DNA from: Palsa-601 sp963801185
GTDB taxonomy: Bacteria > Actinomycetota > Acidimicrobiia > Acidimicrobiales > Bog-793
DNA length: 64,000 nt
NCBI GenBank assembly: GCA_963801185.1
Contig: CAWDDW010000002.1
Location: 248,001 to 312,000, forward strand
Direction of reading: 5' to 3'
In this document: positions 1 through 10,200 of the stretch, one piece after another
Numbering within the stretch: position 1 is the first letter of the stretch
Layout: every line of letters begins with the position of its first letter
Notes under the pieces: model-generated
Database searches by the model: none
Seen by the model: only the letters and a program-made list of their open reading frames with translations
Told to the model about the DNA's origin: nothing
Translations under genes and position numbers: made by a program

Positions 1-2138
1 GCGGGCACGTAGGAGGCGAGCATGCCTGCGCCCGAGCTTCCTGTCCCTCCGGCAAGGCAGTAGTTGGTGAGTGGGCACGTGATGGCCTGGAGCACCGCCC
101 CGCTGAGGGCGGCGAAGGGCTGGACGGACCACTTAGCGCCCGCATCGGTCGTGATCGTCGCGTCGGCCCCGGAAGAACCGGCGGGACCGACCGCATCGCA
201 CACTTGGACTGACGGGCACGATATGGCGACGAAACCGGATGCCGACGAAGGGACCGTTGCGGGGCCGCTCCAGATCTTGCCGCCATCGGTCGTTCGGGTC
301 GCCACCGCAGTCCCCTCGAATGCGTCTTCACCTTGGTAGCCGACGGCCTCGCACGTCGTCGTCGAGAGACAAGCGATGCCGAGCAGCCCGAGGGGCTGGG
401 TCGTCTTCGGAACCGTCCCTGCGGACCATGTCGCTCCGCCGTTGCCGGTGTAGAAGACCTCGCCTCCCGCCTGGTACTGCTGGAGCCCGACTGCGACGCA
501 GCTCGTCTTGGACTTGCAGGCGATCGACTCGACCGGCCCGTTCGTGCCGGGCAGTGTGCGCTCGGTCCAGCCGCTCGCACCGACACCACCGTTTGTCGTC
601 GTGAGGACGAGACCGCTGAGAGCGTCGCTGTCCGAGCTGGCCACGTACCCGGCGCCGACGCAATCCAGCGTGGACGCACAGGAGACTGAGAGCAACTGTC
701 CGGCTGTGATCGAAGCGGGAGTTGCTTGTTGTGCCCAAGATGCTCCGCCGTTCGAAGTGGCGAGGATCAGAGGCGTTCCGGCCGCGTAGCCGACGGCAAA
801 GCAGACGGTCGTCGATGGGCACACGACGGAGTCGAGTGACTGTTCGCCGGTGATGGCGGGGACGTTCGTTTCTGGTGTCCAAGTGGCTCCGGCGTTGACC
901 GTCTTCAGGATCCTGATCGGTCCGGTCTCCGTGGCGTGGCCGACGGCAACACAGGATGAGGGGGTGGCACAAGAGATGTCGTCTACCTCCCCGAGAGTCG
1001 TCGGGAGCGTCGCATTGGTCCACGTCGGTGCGGTCACGGCAGTGGCGTTCGTCGTGGTCAGGACGAACGGGCCAGACGGATCCGCGTTCGTTTCCCCGGC
1101 CGCGATGCACGAAGAGACCGACAGGCATGCGACGGCGTCGGTGACGTTCACATCCGACGGTAGCGACGACTCGTCCCACGTCGCATCGAGTGAAGTCGCG
1201 TTCGAAGTGGCGTAGATGTCATTGAAGACTGCGGCGTAGCACTCGGTTGTGGTGGGGCAGGAGATCTGGGAGAGCTGCTGGCTCATAGGTCCATCTTCAG
1301 AACTCCAGGTCGGACTTGCTGACGACTCGTCCGTCGTCTCGACCCAACCGTCGGCTGCGGCCGCAAGGCATTCACCCGAAGACGGGCAGACGACCTGACT
1401 CAGCGGGTCGAACGAGGCTGAGTCAACGAATTGTGTAGTCCATGTTGCACCACCGTCAGTCGTCTGCAGGACCGCTCCACTCGTCGAGGTACTCGTGATC
1501 GTTCCAACAGCCAAGCACTTGCTCGATGAAATACAGGTGACCGACTCCAGACTGCCCGTGCCTGTCGGTACAGAGCCCGCCTTCCACACCGGTGAGGAAT
1601 GACCGGCGGTAGACGTGTAGTCGAGGCCGCTCGACGACGCGGCGACGCACGTCTCGGTGGACGGCGCGCACGAGACCGAGAGGAGATTGGTGTTCGAGCC
1701 CGACGGCAGGGTCTCTTGCGCCCAGCTCGTTCCTCCGTCGTCGGTGGTGTAGAGCGTTCCGTAGGTCGCGATCTCACACAGCGTCGTGGATGCGCAGCTG
1801 ACAGCGTCCGCGCCAACGCCAGTCTGGTTGAACACCTGCGAGATCCACGAAACGCCGCCGTCTGTCGTGCGGAAGGCGATCGAGCCACTCTGGCTTATCG
1901 CTTCGCAGGTTGTCGTCGAGACGCACGACAACCTGGTGAACGGCGTGATCTCGGGAGCGTATGTGGCTCGGACTTGCCAGCCGGCAGGCGAGCTGGTTTG
2001 CTCCGAGTCGGACCTGACGCCGAGAGCCGAAGCCCGTTGTGTGCCGGCAAAGAAGACGATGACGCAGGCAAAGGCGAGGCCCGCCCTCGTCCACGAGGTC
2101 GCTCTTGCTGTATTGCCAGCCAGGACGTGTTGCGCCAC
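1..2138 (-). CDS. Secreted BNR/Asp-box-like repeat protein, C-terminus beyond the window
   Basis: The minus frame stays open from a GTG at 2138 to the window edge, giving about 712 residues with no stop. The GTG has an AGGGG ribosome site about 10 nt upstream. The N-terminus holds a hydrophobic signal segment (roughly residues 20-33, AFACVIVFFAG), so export is likely. The rest is a run of about 45-residue repeats. Each pairs a cysteine-containing strand (SCxSxxxC followed by AVG or a variant) with an Asp-box-like turn such as TTDGGVSW or TTDGGATW. This is the pattern of BNR/Ycf48-like beta-propellers. A related repeat protein lies at 22433-24214. Binding to extracellular glycans or to the envelope is plausible, but no catalytic residues can be assigned. 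The fold class is fairly sure; the function is unknown. Confidence 0.8.
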   Translation of the reverse strand, partial: MAQHVLAGNTARATSWTRAGLAFACVIVFFAGTQRASALGVRSDSEQTSSPAGWQVRATYAPEITPFTRLSCVSTTTCEAISQSGSIAFRTTDGGVSWISQVFNQTGVGADAVSCASTTLCEIATYGTLYTTDDGGTSWAQETLPSGSNTNLLSVSCAPSTETCVAASSSGLDYTSTAGHSSPVWKAGSVPTGTGSLESVTCISSSKCLAVGTITSTSTSGAVLQTTDGGATWTTQFVDSASFDPLSQVVCPSSGECLAAAADGWVETTDESSASPTWSSEDGPMSQQLSQISCPTTTECYAAVFNDIYATSNATSLDATWDESSLPSDVNVTDAVACLSVSSCIAAGETNADPSGPFVLTTTNATAVTAPTWTNATLPTTLGEVDDISCATPSSCVAVGHATETGPIRILKTVNAGATWTPETNVPAITGEQSLDSVVCPSTTVCFAVGYAAGTPLILATSNGGASWAQQATPASITAGQLLSVSCASTLDCVGAGYVASSDSDALSGLVLTTTNGGVGASGWTERTLPGTNGPVESIACKSKTSCVAVGLQQYQAGGEVFYTGNGGATWSAGTVPKTTQPLGLLGIACLSTTTCEAVGYQGEDAFEGTAVATRTTDGGKIWSGPATVPSSASGFVAISCPSVQVCDAVGPAGSSGADATITTDAGAKWSVQPFAALSGAVLQAITCPLTNYCLAGGTGSSGAGMLASYVP

Positions 2139-2242
2139 TGTGTCGCCCCTCGCGGTAAAGAGAGACTGGCCTCTCGAGCTAATGGCGAATAGTACACGTG
2201 AACTAAATTTCGATCCCGACGCATCACGGGATGGTGAGAGAG

Positions 2243-2268
2243 CTGGGGCGCGGACAACCCCGCCCCAG
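2243..2268. terminator. GC-rich hairpin upstream of the first gene
   Basis: An 11-bp stem with one mismatch (2243-2253 against 2258-2268) closes a 4-nt ACAA loop. No T-tract follows on either strand, so Rho-independent termination is doubtful. It lies about 105 bp upstream of the minus-strand start at 2138 and could equally be a regulatory or element-end hairpin. Confidence 0.3.
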
Positions 2269-2390
2269 TTACGTGCCCGGCACCCCGAAGAAGGTCGGTG
2301 CAACCACGAGGGCCTCGGCGAGCTCGTCCTCACGGTCGAGCTTGAGACGCGCCGGGCGACGCGAGTCCTCAGCACCCGCACACCGAGGCG

Positions 2391-2517
2391 AAGCTGACCG
2401 AGATCGTCCAGGCGACCAGGATGAGCAAGTCGTTCACCTCTCAGGTTCGAGCGGGCAAATTCATGCCGCATGCGTCTACGTGGGGATCGCTCGCTGCGCT
2501 GGTCAGGGTCGATCCTC
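2391..2517 (+). pseudogene. Remnant of a Cas1-type C-terminal helix-turn-helix
   Basis: Translation from 2391 gives about 42 residues that align without gaps to the last 40 or so residues of the Cas1-family protein at 52178-53785. Shared stretches include MSKSF, SQ(V/I)RAGKF and STWG(S/A)LA. Homology starts abruptly at KLTEIV (KLSEIV in the intact protein) and ends where that protein stops. Nothing resembling the Cas1 nuclease domain or zinc ribbon is found upstream. DNA identity by eye is about 75%, so this is not a recent duplicate. I read it as a decayed relic of a related Cas1 gene. A free-standing small HTH gene is possible but lacks a clear start and ribosome site. Confidence 0.75.
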
Positions 2518-2838
2518 CGGCTAGCCGAAGAAATCTGTTCTGCACCCCCTTTTCCCTCCGTCCCGTCCGGCATGGGCTAACAGGGTCGGGGGCCCGAGCC
2601 CACAGCGATCAGCTCGTAGGCCACAGCAGACCCCACCCCGCACGACGTGTGCGCGCAAGCGGCCATCTCGGGGACCTGTCCCCCTCTTTCCCGGCCATGT
2701 ATGCGGAGGTGAGCGGACCCGCGCATGGACGCGGATGTGAGCGGATTCGAAGCTCCAACCTCCGTGCTCCGAGCGCCGTCCGCTATGACCGGTGGGAGGC
2801 CCCGCCACGCCGGTCGATTGGCCGGGATCACCGATCGG

Positions 2839-3006
2839 GCTTGTCCATAATCCTGTCCATAAACTCTGGACAACTGGCCGGTACGGCAGCGCACCCAGCA
2901 GACGAACCCGCAGATCAGAGCGGTGTTGGCGGAATCCAGATCACGCCAGGAACGGTTTCCGGCCCATTAGCAGTGAGTCCGATTCGGCCGCTCTCGCACC
3001 TCTCCA
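2839..3006 (-). repeat. Att-like 168-bp module, copy 1
   Basis: Three blocks recur in the same order and spacing at 14195-14360. They are a 23-bp block (2839-2861) holding two direct copies of TGTCCAT 12 bp apart, a 14-bp block CAGATCAGAGCGGT (2911-2924), and a perfect 47-bp block (2960-3006). Sequence between the blocks is only loosely similar. Read on the minus strand, the 47-bp block is the 5' half of a tRNA-Ser gene. A conserved core overlapping a tRNA plus short direct repeats beside it is what recombinase attachment sites look like (core plus arm sites). That role is inferred. Confidence 0.7.
2965..3005 (-). other. tRNA-Ser(GCU) 5'-half fragment, copy 1
   Basis: On the minus strand this reads GGAGAGG (acceptor 5' strand), TG, a D-arm with a CGA/TCG stem, then an anticodon stem-loop ACTCA-CTGCTAA with anticodon GCT. 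After TG (where the stem should continue GAGT) the sequence departs. No T-arm and no CCTCTCC acceptor partner follow. It is a truncated gene, not a functional tRNA. Confidence 0.75.
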
Positions 3007-3167
3007 ATGGACACAACGACACTGCGTGGACACCCAGAGCCGCCTGGTCAGCATAGGTGAACTCGTTTGGTCCACGCGCCGCACGGAGGGTCGCCGCTGT
3101 TCATAATCCCCCGCTGCCCACTCGAGGAGGGTCGGTGCTCGCTTCGGTCATGAGCACGACCCCCCGG

Positions 3168-4868
3168 TCACGTGCTCGTGAAGAGCGCCGGCAGCGTCTT
3201 CGGCCACTGCCCCAGGCGCCAGCGCTTGCCGTTGTCGATCGCCACGTAGGAGCCCTTCATTCCGTTCACCGGCGACGTCTTGTTGGGGTCCCACCAGACG
3301 AAGCGGGCGTCGATGACCGAGCTGTGCTCGCCGGCCGCCGCCTTTCCGGTCGGCCCCATGTTCCAGCTCCACGCCCCGTACGAGTACGAAGGAGCTCCGA
3401 GGACCGGCAGTGCATGCAGACCGCGTGCCAAGTTGCCGGGAGTCAGGTCCGGTCCGGCGGCCTGGAGGGCATCGAAGATCTCGACCAGCTGCGAGTAGTC
3501 GCCGTCGGTCTCTTTGGGGATCTGGTGGCCGGTGAGCTTCTGGTAGAGAATGCCCGCCGGCGAGCTCGGGCCGTAGATGTCGCTCGTCGCGTTTGCCTCG
3601 CTCACTCCGAAGAGGTGACCGTCCATCTCTGCCGGGTCATAGGTCTGGGCCTCGTTGTCGGTGTCGGTGTCGGCGGTCCCCTCGAGCAACCACTCCGGGT
3701 AGTAGTTCTGCGTTGCAGCCGCCTTGGTCAAGAGGCCGAGCGAGAACGGGTCACAGGCCAACACGATGGTCGTCACATGGGCGGCCTTGAACTGCACCAT
3801 GGCCTCCTGGGCCGACTGCGCGAACGTCGCTATATCGAGGTCGTAGTGGAAGAACGTGTCCACGGCGCTCAACGGCACGTGGTACTGCTGCGTGAGCAGC
3901 TTGACCTCGGTGCTGTTCACGCTGCCGTTGCACCCGATGTAGGAATTGATGTTCGGGATGTAAGTGCCGAACTTCCGGACCGAATTCCTGAGGCTGGCCT
4001 CTCCCGCGTAGATGGCCTTGCGCCCGGCGAGCTCGGTGCCTATCACTTCGGCCATCTGGGCGGCGATGTTGGTGCACGAGGGCACGGTCGACCATACATA
4101 GGGGTTCTCCGACTGGAAGACGTTCTCGCCGTAGTAGGCGTTGCCGTCGAACTCGACGAGGTGATCGTTGGCGGCACACTGTGAGAACGGAGCGGAGCCG
4201 CCGCCTTGGAGCTCGTAGGGGATCCCGGTCTCGCCGAAGGCGTGTACCTGGTCAGCGATCGTGGTGGCATCGGCGCAAGCCTGCACCTGGTCCTGGCCGA
4301 GGAGCTCCGAGGTGGAGTTGCCGGTGGCGGTGACCGGCGTGATCACGACGTGACGACCGTAGAGCTCATAGACTTTGTTGAAGTAGTTCAAGAAGACCTG
4401 CTCGACCTGGCTGGTCGTTGCCTGGGGGGCGTCACCTGCCTCCGCCGCTTCAGCCTCGAAGCCTTGCTCGTTGGCGCTCGTTGGGTACTCGATCTGAGCG
4501 AGCGTGATCGTGGTGGAAGTCACGCCGTTGTACGTCGCCCCACCGTTGTTCCCGGTGAATTTGGGCACACACGGGGCTGCGTAGGCGCCCGGGAACTGCG
4601 AAGTGCTGGGGGTGCAGGTGGTTCCGCTGATGGTGGTCCCAGTCCCGGCCTTCAAGTTGCCCGTGGCCGGGTACGCGTACGGGTACGGACCCTCCGTGGA
4701 AGGTCCCTTAACCGAAGGCGCCTTGGTTGTCGGGGTCGCCGCCGTCGTGCCGCAGGCGGCGGCCGCGATGCCGAGCACCAAGGTCAAGGCAGCCGCCAGG
4801 CAACAAGCCGAGACCAAACTGGTCCCCCGCCGCCGGACACGATAGGGCGCTAGCCCACTGAGCCGCAT
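3168..4868 (-). CDS. ABC transporter substrate-binding lipoprotein, LIV family
   Basis: 566 residues. The N-terminus has basic residues, a hydrophobic segment and a lipobox ending AAAC, so it should be an exported lipoprotein anchored to the outer face of the membrane. A low-complexity Thr/Pro/Tyr linker follows. The remainder resembles periplasmic binding proteins of the branched-chain amino acid/amide type (Peripla_BP_6). It diverges from the permease gene starting at 5003 and probably delivers ligand to the permease/ATPase genes downstream. Specificity cannot be read; amides, urea, short-chain acids or aromatic acids are possible. It is longer than typical LivK (about 370 residues), mostly through the linker and insertions. 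Confidence 0.85.
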   Translation of the reverse strand: MRLSGLAPYRVRRRGTSLVSACCLAAALTLVLGIAAAACGTTAATPTTKAPSVKGPSTEGPYPYAYPATGNLKAGTGTTISGTTCTPSTSQFPGAYAAPCVPKFTGNNGGATYNGVTSTTITLAQIEYPTSANEQGFEAEAAEAGDAPQATTSQVEQVFLNYFNKVYELYGRHVVITPVTATGNSTSELLGQDQVQACADATTIADQVHAFGETGIPYELQGGGSAPFSQCAANDHLVEFDGNAYYGENVFQSENPYVWSTVPSCTNIAAQMAEVIGTELAGRKAIYAGEASLRNSVRKFGTYIPNINSYIGCNGSVNSTEVKLLTQQYHVPLSAVDTFFHYDLDIATFAQSAQEAMVQFKAAHVTTIVLACDPFSLGLLTKAAATQNYYPEWLLEGTADTDTDNEAQTYDPAEMDGHLFGVSEANATSDIYGPSSPAGILYQKLTGHQIPKETDGDYSQLVEIFDALQAAGPDLTPGNLARGLHALPVLGAPSYSYGAWSWNMGPTGKAAAGEHSSVIDARFVWWDPNKTSPVNGMKGSYVAIDNGKRWRLGQWPKTLPALFTST

Positions 4869-5002
4869 CGATCACCCTCCTCGTTCTCGGTCTGCCCGAG
4901 CACGGCGATACTCTGTTCAGCCCTCGAGGCACGCCGGCCCGACAACCGCTGCACCACGATAGCGATCCGAGCGCGAGGAAGCCGGGCGATCGAGAGGGGT
5001 GG

Positions 5003-7294
5003 TTGACTGCGACGGCGCCGGTCGTTAGGTTTCGCGTCAATCCAATAAATCCACCCAGGTGGTGTAGGGGGCATGGCTTGCGGGCAACGCGCGAAGCTGG
5101 CGAGCAGCGTGCCGAGCCGCTAACCGCTCGTCTCGGCGGCGGCATCTGGAAGTCTCGAACCCAGATCGCGTGGGCGGGGGCAGCCGTCTGCACATGGGTG
5201 GTCCTCGACCACGTGCTGACCAAGGGTCTGCCGCTCGGGATCGTCTTGCTCGGGGTCGTCTACGGGTCGATCTACGCCCTGCTCGCCATGGGGATCGTCT
5301 TGATCTACCGGGGCAACCGGATTATCAACTTTGCCCAGGCCCAGATGGGGATCATCGCAGCAATCCTCGCCATCGAGTTGAACGTCACCTACGGCGTGAA
5401 CTTCGTGCTCTCCTGCCTCGTCGGCATCGTGGCAGCGGTGCTCATGGGGGCGATCCTCAGCCTTCTCCCCCGGCACTTTCGCCAGAGCTCGCGGCTGATC
5501 CTCACCGTGGTCACCATCGGTCTAGCCCAGGCACTCGGTGGCCTTGCCGCCATCATGCCGAACTTCTTCTGCAACGCCGCTACCAATGCCTCCTGCACTA
5601 TCGCGGCGGCCCGTCAGACCTTCAACACGCCGCTGCACACGCGGTTGACGATCGGCCCGGTCGTGTTCTCGGGCAACGACATTGTGGCGTTCGTCGGCAC
5701 CGTGTTGATCGCCGCCGTCCTAGCGGTCTTCATGCGCCGCTCGAAGTACGGCCTCGCCATCCGGGCGGCATCGGAGAACCACGAAAGGGCAGTCCTCCTC
5801 GGCGTCCCGGTCCCTCGGCTGGACACGATCGTCTGGGTCCTGGCGTCGGTGCTATCGACGGTCGCGATCTTGCTCCAGACCCCGGTGGTCGGGTTCAGCG
5901 GCTTCCAGACGGTCACGGCCAGCAGCGACGACGTGTTGATCCGGATCTTGGCGGCGGCCGTGATCGGCCGGATGGAGTCCATGCCTCGCACCGCGGTGGC
6001 CGCGATCGCCATCGGGATCTTCGACGCCAGCGCGACCTGGACCTACTCGAACACCACCTTCGTCGACGCGACCCTGGTGATCGTCGTCATCGCCGCCCTA
6101 CTTCTCCAGCGACGCAGCTACAGCGGGATCACCGAGTCGGAGCACTCCACCTGGCGATCGGTGGCCTCGGTGCGACCTATCCCGCGCGCCCTCCTGGCAC
6201 TCCCAGAGGTGCGCTGGTCGCTTCGGGCTGGCAGATGCGCCCTCGCGGCGGCGGCAATCCTCTTGCCGCTGATGCTCAGCGACAGCCAGACCTACCTGGC
6301 TTCGATCGTTCTCATCTATGCGATAGTCGGCCTGTCGCTCCTCGTCCTCACCGGCTGGACCGGCCAGATCTCGCTCGGGCAGTTCGGCATCGCAGGGCTG
6401 GGCGGCGCCGTGGCCTGCGACCTCTACTCGCGTCACGGATGGGACTTTTTCGCCGCGTTGGGCGTGGCAGTAGTCGTCGGGGCTGTGATCGCATTGATCA
6501 TCGGGATCCCCGCCTTGCGAATGCAAGGGCCGTTCCTGGCGGTCACGACGCTCGCATTCGGCATATGCGCAACCGTCTATTTGCTCTCACCGAACTACCT
6601 CACCTGGCTGGTGACCCCATATGCCAGCCGGCCACCGATCTTCGGAAGCACTTCTCTTCTCAGCTCCGACACGGACATCTACTACTTCTGTCTCGTCGGG
6701 TTCTTCCTCTGTCTCATGGCGGTGAGATCGCTGCGCCGCAGCCGGATCGGCCGGAGCCTCATCGCAACGCGTGACAACGAGGCCGCCGCCCGGGCCACGG
6801 CCTTGAACACAACCCGGCAGAAGCTCACCGCGTTCTTGATCTCAGGTGCGATCGCCGGGTTCGCGGGGGCGCTGTTCGTGGTCCAGCAGCAGGGAGTGAA
6901 CAACGGCTCGTTCACCGCAGACATCGACATCGCGATGTTCACCATGGTGGTGATCGGAGGACTGGGCTCGGTGCCCGGCGTGGTCGTCGGCGCGTTCGCC
7001 GTCTGGGCCGCCACGTACTTCCTGCCCTCGGGCTGGGCGGACCTCGTCAACGGTGGTGGCATCTTGCTTCTGCTGCTCTTCTTGCCCGAGGGCCTCGGCG
7101 GGATCATCTACCGGGCACGGGATTGGGTGCTCAGCCTCGCCGCCCGGCGGCGTCGCCTGACTGCTCGCGGTCTGCTCGTCGGCGAAGGGGCGAACGGGCA
7201 AGTCGGGGAGCCCATACTGGTCTCGGCCGCCGCCCGGAGCTTCGAGAGCGCGCCCGTCAAAGGGTCCCTCAGACAGCAACCCGAGAAGCCATGA
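5003..7294 (+). CDS. LivH-LivM fused ABC permease
   Basis: 763 residues combining two inner-membrane permeases of the LIV uptake family. The first half (about residues 60-370) matches LivH, with a GIVLIYRGNRIINFAQ-type motif. The second half (about 400-720) matches LivM, with GWTGQISLGQFG and GGLGSVPGVVVGA motifs. Each half carries roughly eight membrane segments. Starts are ambiguous: TTG at 5003 has GAGAGGGG close upstream, and TTG at 5078 has AGGGGG about 6 nt upstream. The first 50 residues look weakly coding, so 5078 is credible. The stop overlaps the next ATG (ATGA at 7291-7294), which indicates translational coupling with the MFS-ATPase gene. Confidence 0.88.
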   Translation: MTATAPVVRFRVNPINPPRWCRGHGLRATREAGEQRAEPLTARLGGGIWKSRTQIAWAGAAVCTWVVLDHVLTKGLPLGIVLLGVVYGSIYALLAMGIVLIYRGNRIINFAQAQMGIIAAILAIELNVTYGVNFVLSCLVGIVAAVLMGAILSLLPRHFRQSSRLILTVVTIGLAQALGGLAAIMPNFFCNAATNASCTIAAARQTFNTPLHTRLTIGPVVFSGNDIVAFVGTVLIAAVLAVFMRRSKYGLAIRAASENHERAVLLGVPVPRLDTIVWVLASVLSTVAILLQTPVVGFSGFQTVTASSDDVLIRILAAAVIGRMESMPRTAVAAIAIGIFDASATWTYSNTTFVDATLVIVVIAALLLQRRSYSGITESEHSTWRSVASVRPIPRALLALPEVRWSLRAGRCALAAAAILLPLMLSDSQTYLASIVLIYAIVGLSLLVLTGWTGQISLGQFGIAGLGGAVACDLYSRHGWDFFAALGVAVVVGAVIALIIGIPALRMQGPFLAVTTLAFGICATVYLLSPNYLTWLVTPYASRPPIFGSTSLLSSDTDIYYFCLVGFFLCLMAVRSLRRSRIGRSLIATRDNEAAARATALNTTRQKLTAFLISGAIAGFAGALFVVQQQGVNNGSFTADIDIAMFTMVVIGGLGSVPGVVVGAFAVWAATYFLPSGWADLVNGGGILLLLLFLPEGLGGIIYRARDWVLSLAARRRRLTARGLLVGEGANGQVGEPILVSAAARSFESAPVKGSLRQQPEKP

Positions 7295-10200
7295 CACTTG
7301 CCGACGCCGTCCCGGCGGTCGATTCCAGCCTGCCGCGAGCCGGGCTGTCGATCTTCGATGTGCGTCGGCTCACCACGCCTTATCCAGTGACTCCGCTCCT
7401 CGTCCTGATGGGGCTCAACGCGTGCCTGCTGATGGGTGGTGCGCTGATGGGACTCCAGATCGTCGGCGTCCAGAACTCGTACCACGCCGCCCTGGCCGTG
7501 CTGGCTGCTGCAGTGGTGCAGCAGGTCCAGCTCGGGTTCGGGTTCGATTTTCCGGTCGCCGTGGCCGCCAACAGGGGCGACCCATGGCGCTTCCTTATGG
7601 CCGGGGCGCTGGTCTTCGCCATGTTTGCCGCGCTCCTCGGGACTGCGGGCCTCGAGTCGAACACCGTCATCCTCTACTTCGGGATCTTGCTGGTGATCTC
7701 GATCTCGGGCGCCCTCACCTCTACACAACACGGCGCCCTGGCGCAGTACTACCCCGCAGAAGTCCGGACTCGGGCGATCCTCGCTCACCAGGTGGCCGGG
7801 GTCTGTGCCATCGCGCTGGCGGCACCGGTGGCGTTCGCCTTCGGGACGGTGCTCGGCTGGCAGGCTCCGTTCTTCGCGCTGGCGGGCCTGGCGGTCCTCC
7901 TGGCGGTGATCGGAGGCTTAGTCCTGCCGTTCAGGCGCGAGCCGCCGATGGGCGAGGTTCGCACGCTCGGCGCGGACCAGGCTGCAGAGTCGCTGCCGAC
8001 CCTGCCGGAGGCGACCAGAGTGCTCTTCTCCGTGCCTTCCGTGAAGGCTTTGTACGGTGCCCTGCCGTTTCTCTCGGTGGCCTTCTTGGGCATCGCCTTC
8101 TACACGAACCTGCTGTACCTGAACGTGTTCCACCAGAATGGCGCCAGCCGCCGCATGGCGCTCGACGTCTCCTCGGCTGGTGCCGCACTCGGCGCGCTGG
8201 CCGCTGCCTTCGTACTCCCTCGGCTGTTGCGCTCCAACCCCACCCGCGCAATGAACAGGGTCACCGGGGGAGCGGCCGTCGCATTCGCGGCGGTCGTCGT
8301 GCTCGCGGTGAGCCCGGTGCTTTTGCTGTCGGCAGCGGCCAACATCGTCTTCATGGCTGCGGCCGCCTGGGTGGTCTCGGGCGTATACGGGGTCCTGTCC
8401 GTCGCCCTGCCCACGCGGTTGATGACGCTCGGCTACGCCATGAGCACGTTGTGGTTCTTGCTCGGGGTCCTCCTCGTAGGGCCGGTGGGCACTATCGGCT
8501 CGACGCTGGCCGCTGGCATCGGCGTCGACTTCGGCTACCAGGCCAGTTTCTGGCTCTTCGCCCCGCTGATCCTCATCGGCACGGTCGTGCTGCATCGGTC
8601 GGGCCGTTACCTGACGGCGGACATCGAGCGTCTTCATGCGTCGGTCAAGGCCGACATCGAGGTTCGCCGTGACCGAGCGGAGGGCGGGGGCAAGCTCCTC
8701 GTGGCGCGGGGCGTCGAGGCCGGGTACGACAACGTCCCGGTGCTCTTCGGCATCGACTTCGACATCGACGACGGCGAGATGGTGGCCGTGCTGGGCACGA
8801 ACGGGGCCGGCAAGTCCACCCTGGCCAAGGCGTTGTGCGGACTGCTCGTAACGACGAGCGGCGAGGTGCTCTTCGACGGGCGACCGATCACGACGCTCGA
8901 TCCCAACCTGATTGTGAAGATGGGCATCGTCATGGTGCCCGGGGACCGAGGCATCTTCCCGGGGATCACCACGTCGGAAAACCTGCGACTCGCCGCGTGG
9001 CTCTACCACAAGGACGACGCGTACGTGAGGGAGGCGACGAGGAGCGTGCTCGAGTACTTCCCCGCCCTCGAAGCGACGTCTCGACGTTCCTGCGGGGAAC
9101 CTTTCGGGTGGAGAGCAGCAGATGCTGAGCCTCGCCATGGCGTTCGTTGCCCAGCCTCGTCTGCTCATCATCGACGAGCTGTCGTTGGGGCTCGCCCCCA
9201 CGGTCATCGAGTCCCTGCTCGAAATCGTGAAGGCGATCAACGAGCGCGGAACGGCGGTCATCTTGGTCGAACAGTCGGTGAAGCTGGCCCTGCGGATGAC
9301 CTCGCGGGCGATCTTCATGGAAAAGGGCGAGGTGGTCTACCGGGGACCGACCTCGGAGCTGATGGAGCACGAGGAGACGGTGCGTTCAGTGCTTCTCGGC
9401 GGGGCCCGCCAGCACCCCGCCGATGGCTCAGATACCACCGGGGTGTCGCAGGGGGGCCTGGTCACCTCTGTCGGGACCGTACGCAGCGATGGGCTCCACC
9501 ACGAGCAAGGCACCACCGGCGCCGAGAGGACCGGGGTGGTCCTCTCGGCTAGGGGGATCACCAAGCGCTTCGGTGGCGTGATGGCCGTGAAGGATGTGAG
9601 TCTCGAACTTCACGACGGCGAGATCCTCGGACTCATCGGACCCAACGGGGCAGGAAAGACCACCGTGTTCGAGATCATCTCGGGCCATCTGCGCTCCGAC
9701 GCCGGCCAGGTGACGATGCGCTCGACCGACATCACCTACTGGCCCGCCTACCGGCGGGCGGCGTTCGGTCTCGGCCGCTCCTTCCAGGCGGCTCGACTGT
9801 GGCCGGGGCTGACGCTCCAAGAGACGGTCGCTGTGGCCGTGGCGAGGCGGGTCCGCTCGCCCGGAGTCATTGCCACCATGCTGTGCTCGCCAACTGTCGG
9901 GCGGGCGGAGAAGCAAGTGGCGGCAGCGGCCGACGAGGTCATCGACTTGCTGGGCCTCGGCGACTTCAAGGATCAGCTCGGGTCGGACCTGTCTACCGGC
10001 CTGCGCCGGTTGCTCGAGCTGGCGGTGATCGCTGCTCAGCGGCCGTCGGTCGTCCTCTTGGACGAGCCCTCGGCGGGGTTGGCCCAGGCCGAGACCGAAG
10101 CCCTGGCTCCGGTACTGCGGGACATGCGAATGAGCCTCGGTTGTAGCCTGATGCTCATCGAGCATGACATGGGTCTCGTCCGCGCGCTTGCGGATCGCAT

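Noticed and set aside
2243..2268. Rho-independent terminator for the first gene
   Set aside because: It lies upstream of that gene's start and has no T-tract.
2960..3006. Complete tRNA-Ser gene
   Set aside because: No T-arm and no 3' acceptor strand follow the anticodon loop in either copy, so only 5' halves are present.
9076..9076. Programmed ribosomal frameshift joining LivF parts
   Set aside because: No slippery heptamer or downstream stem is evident, and other genes in the window show the same kind of single extra base.
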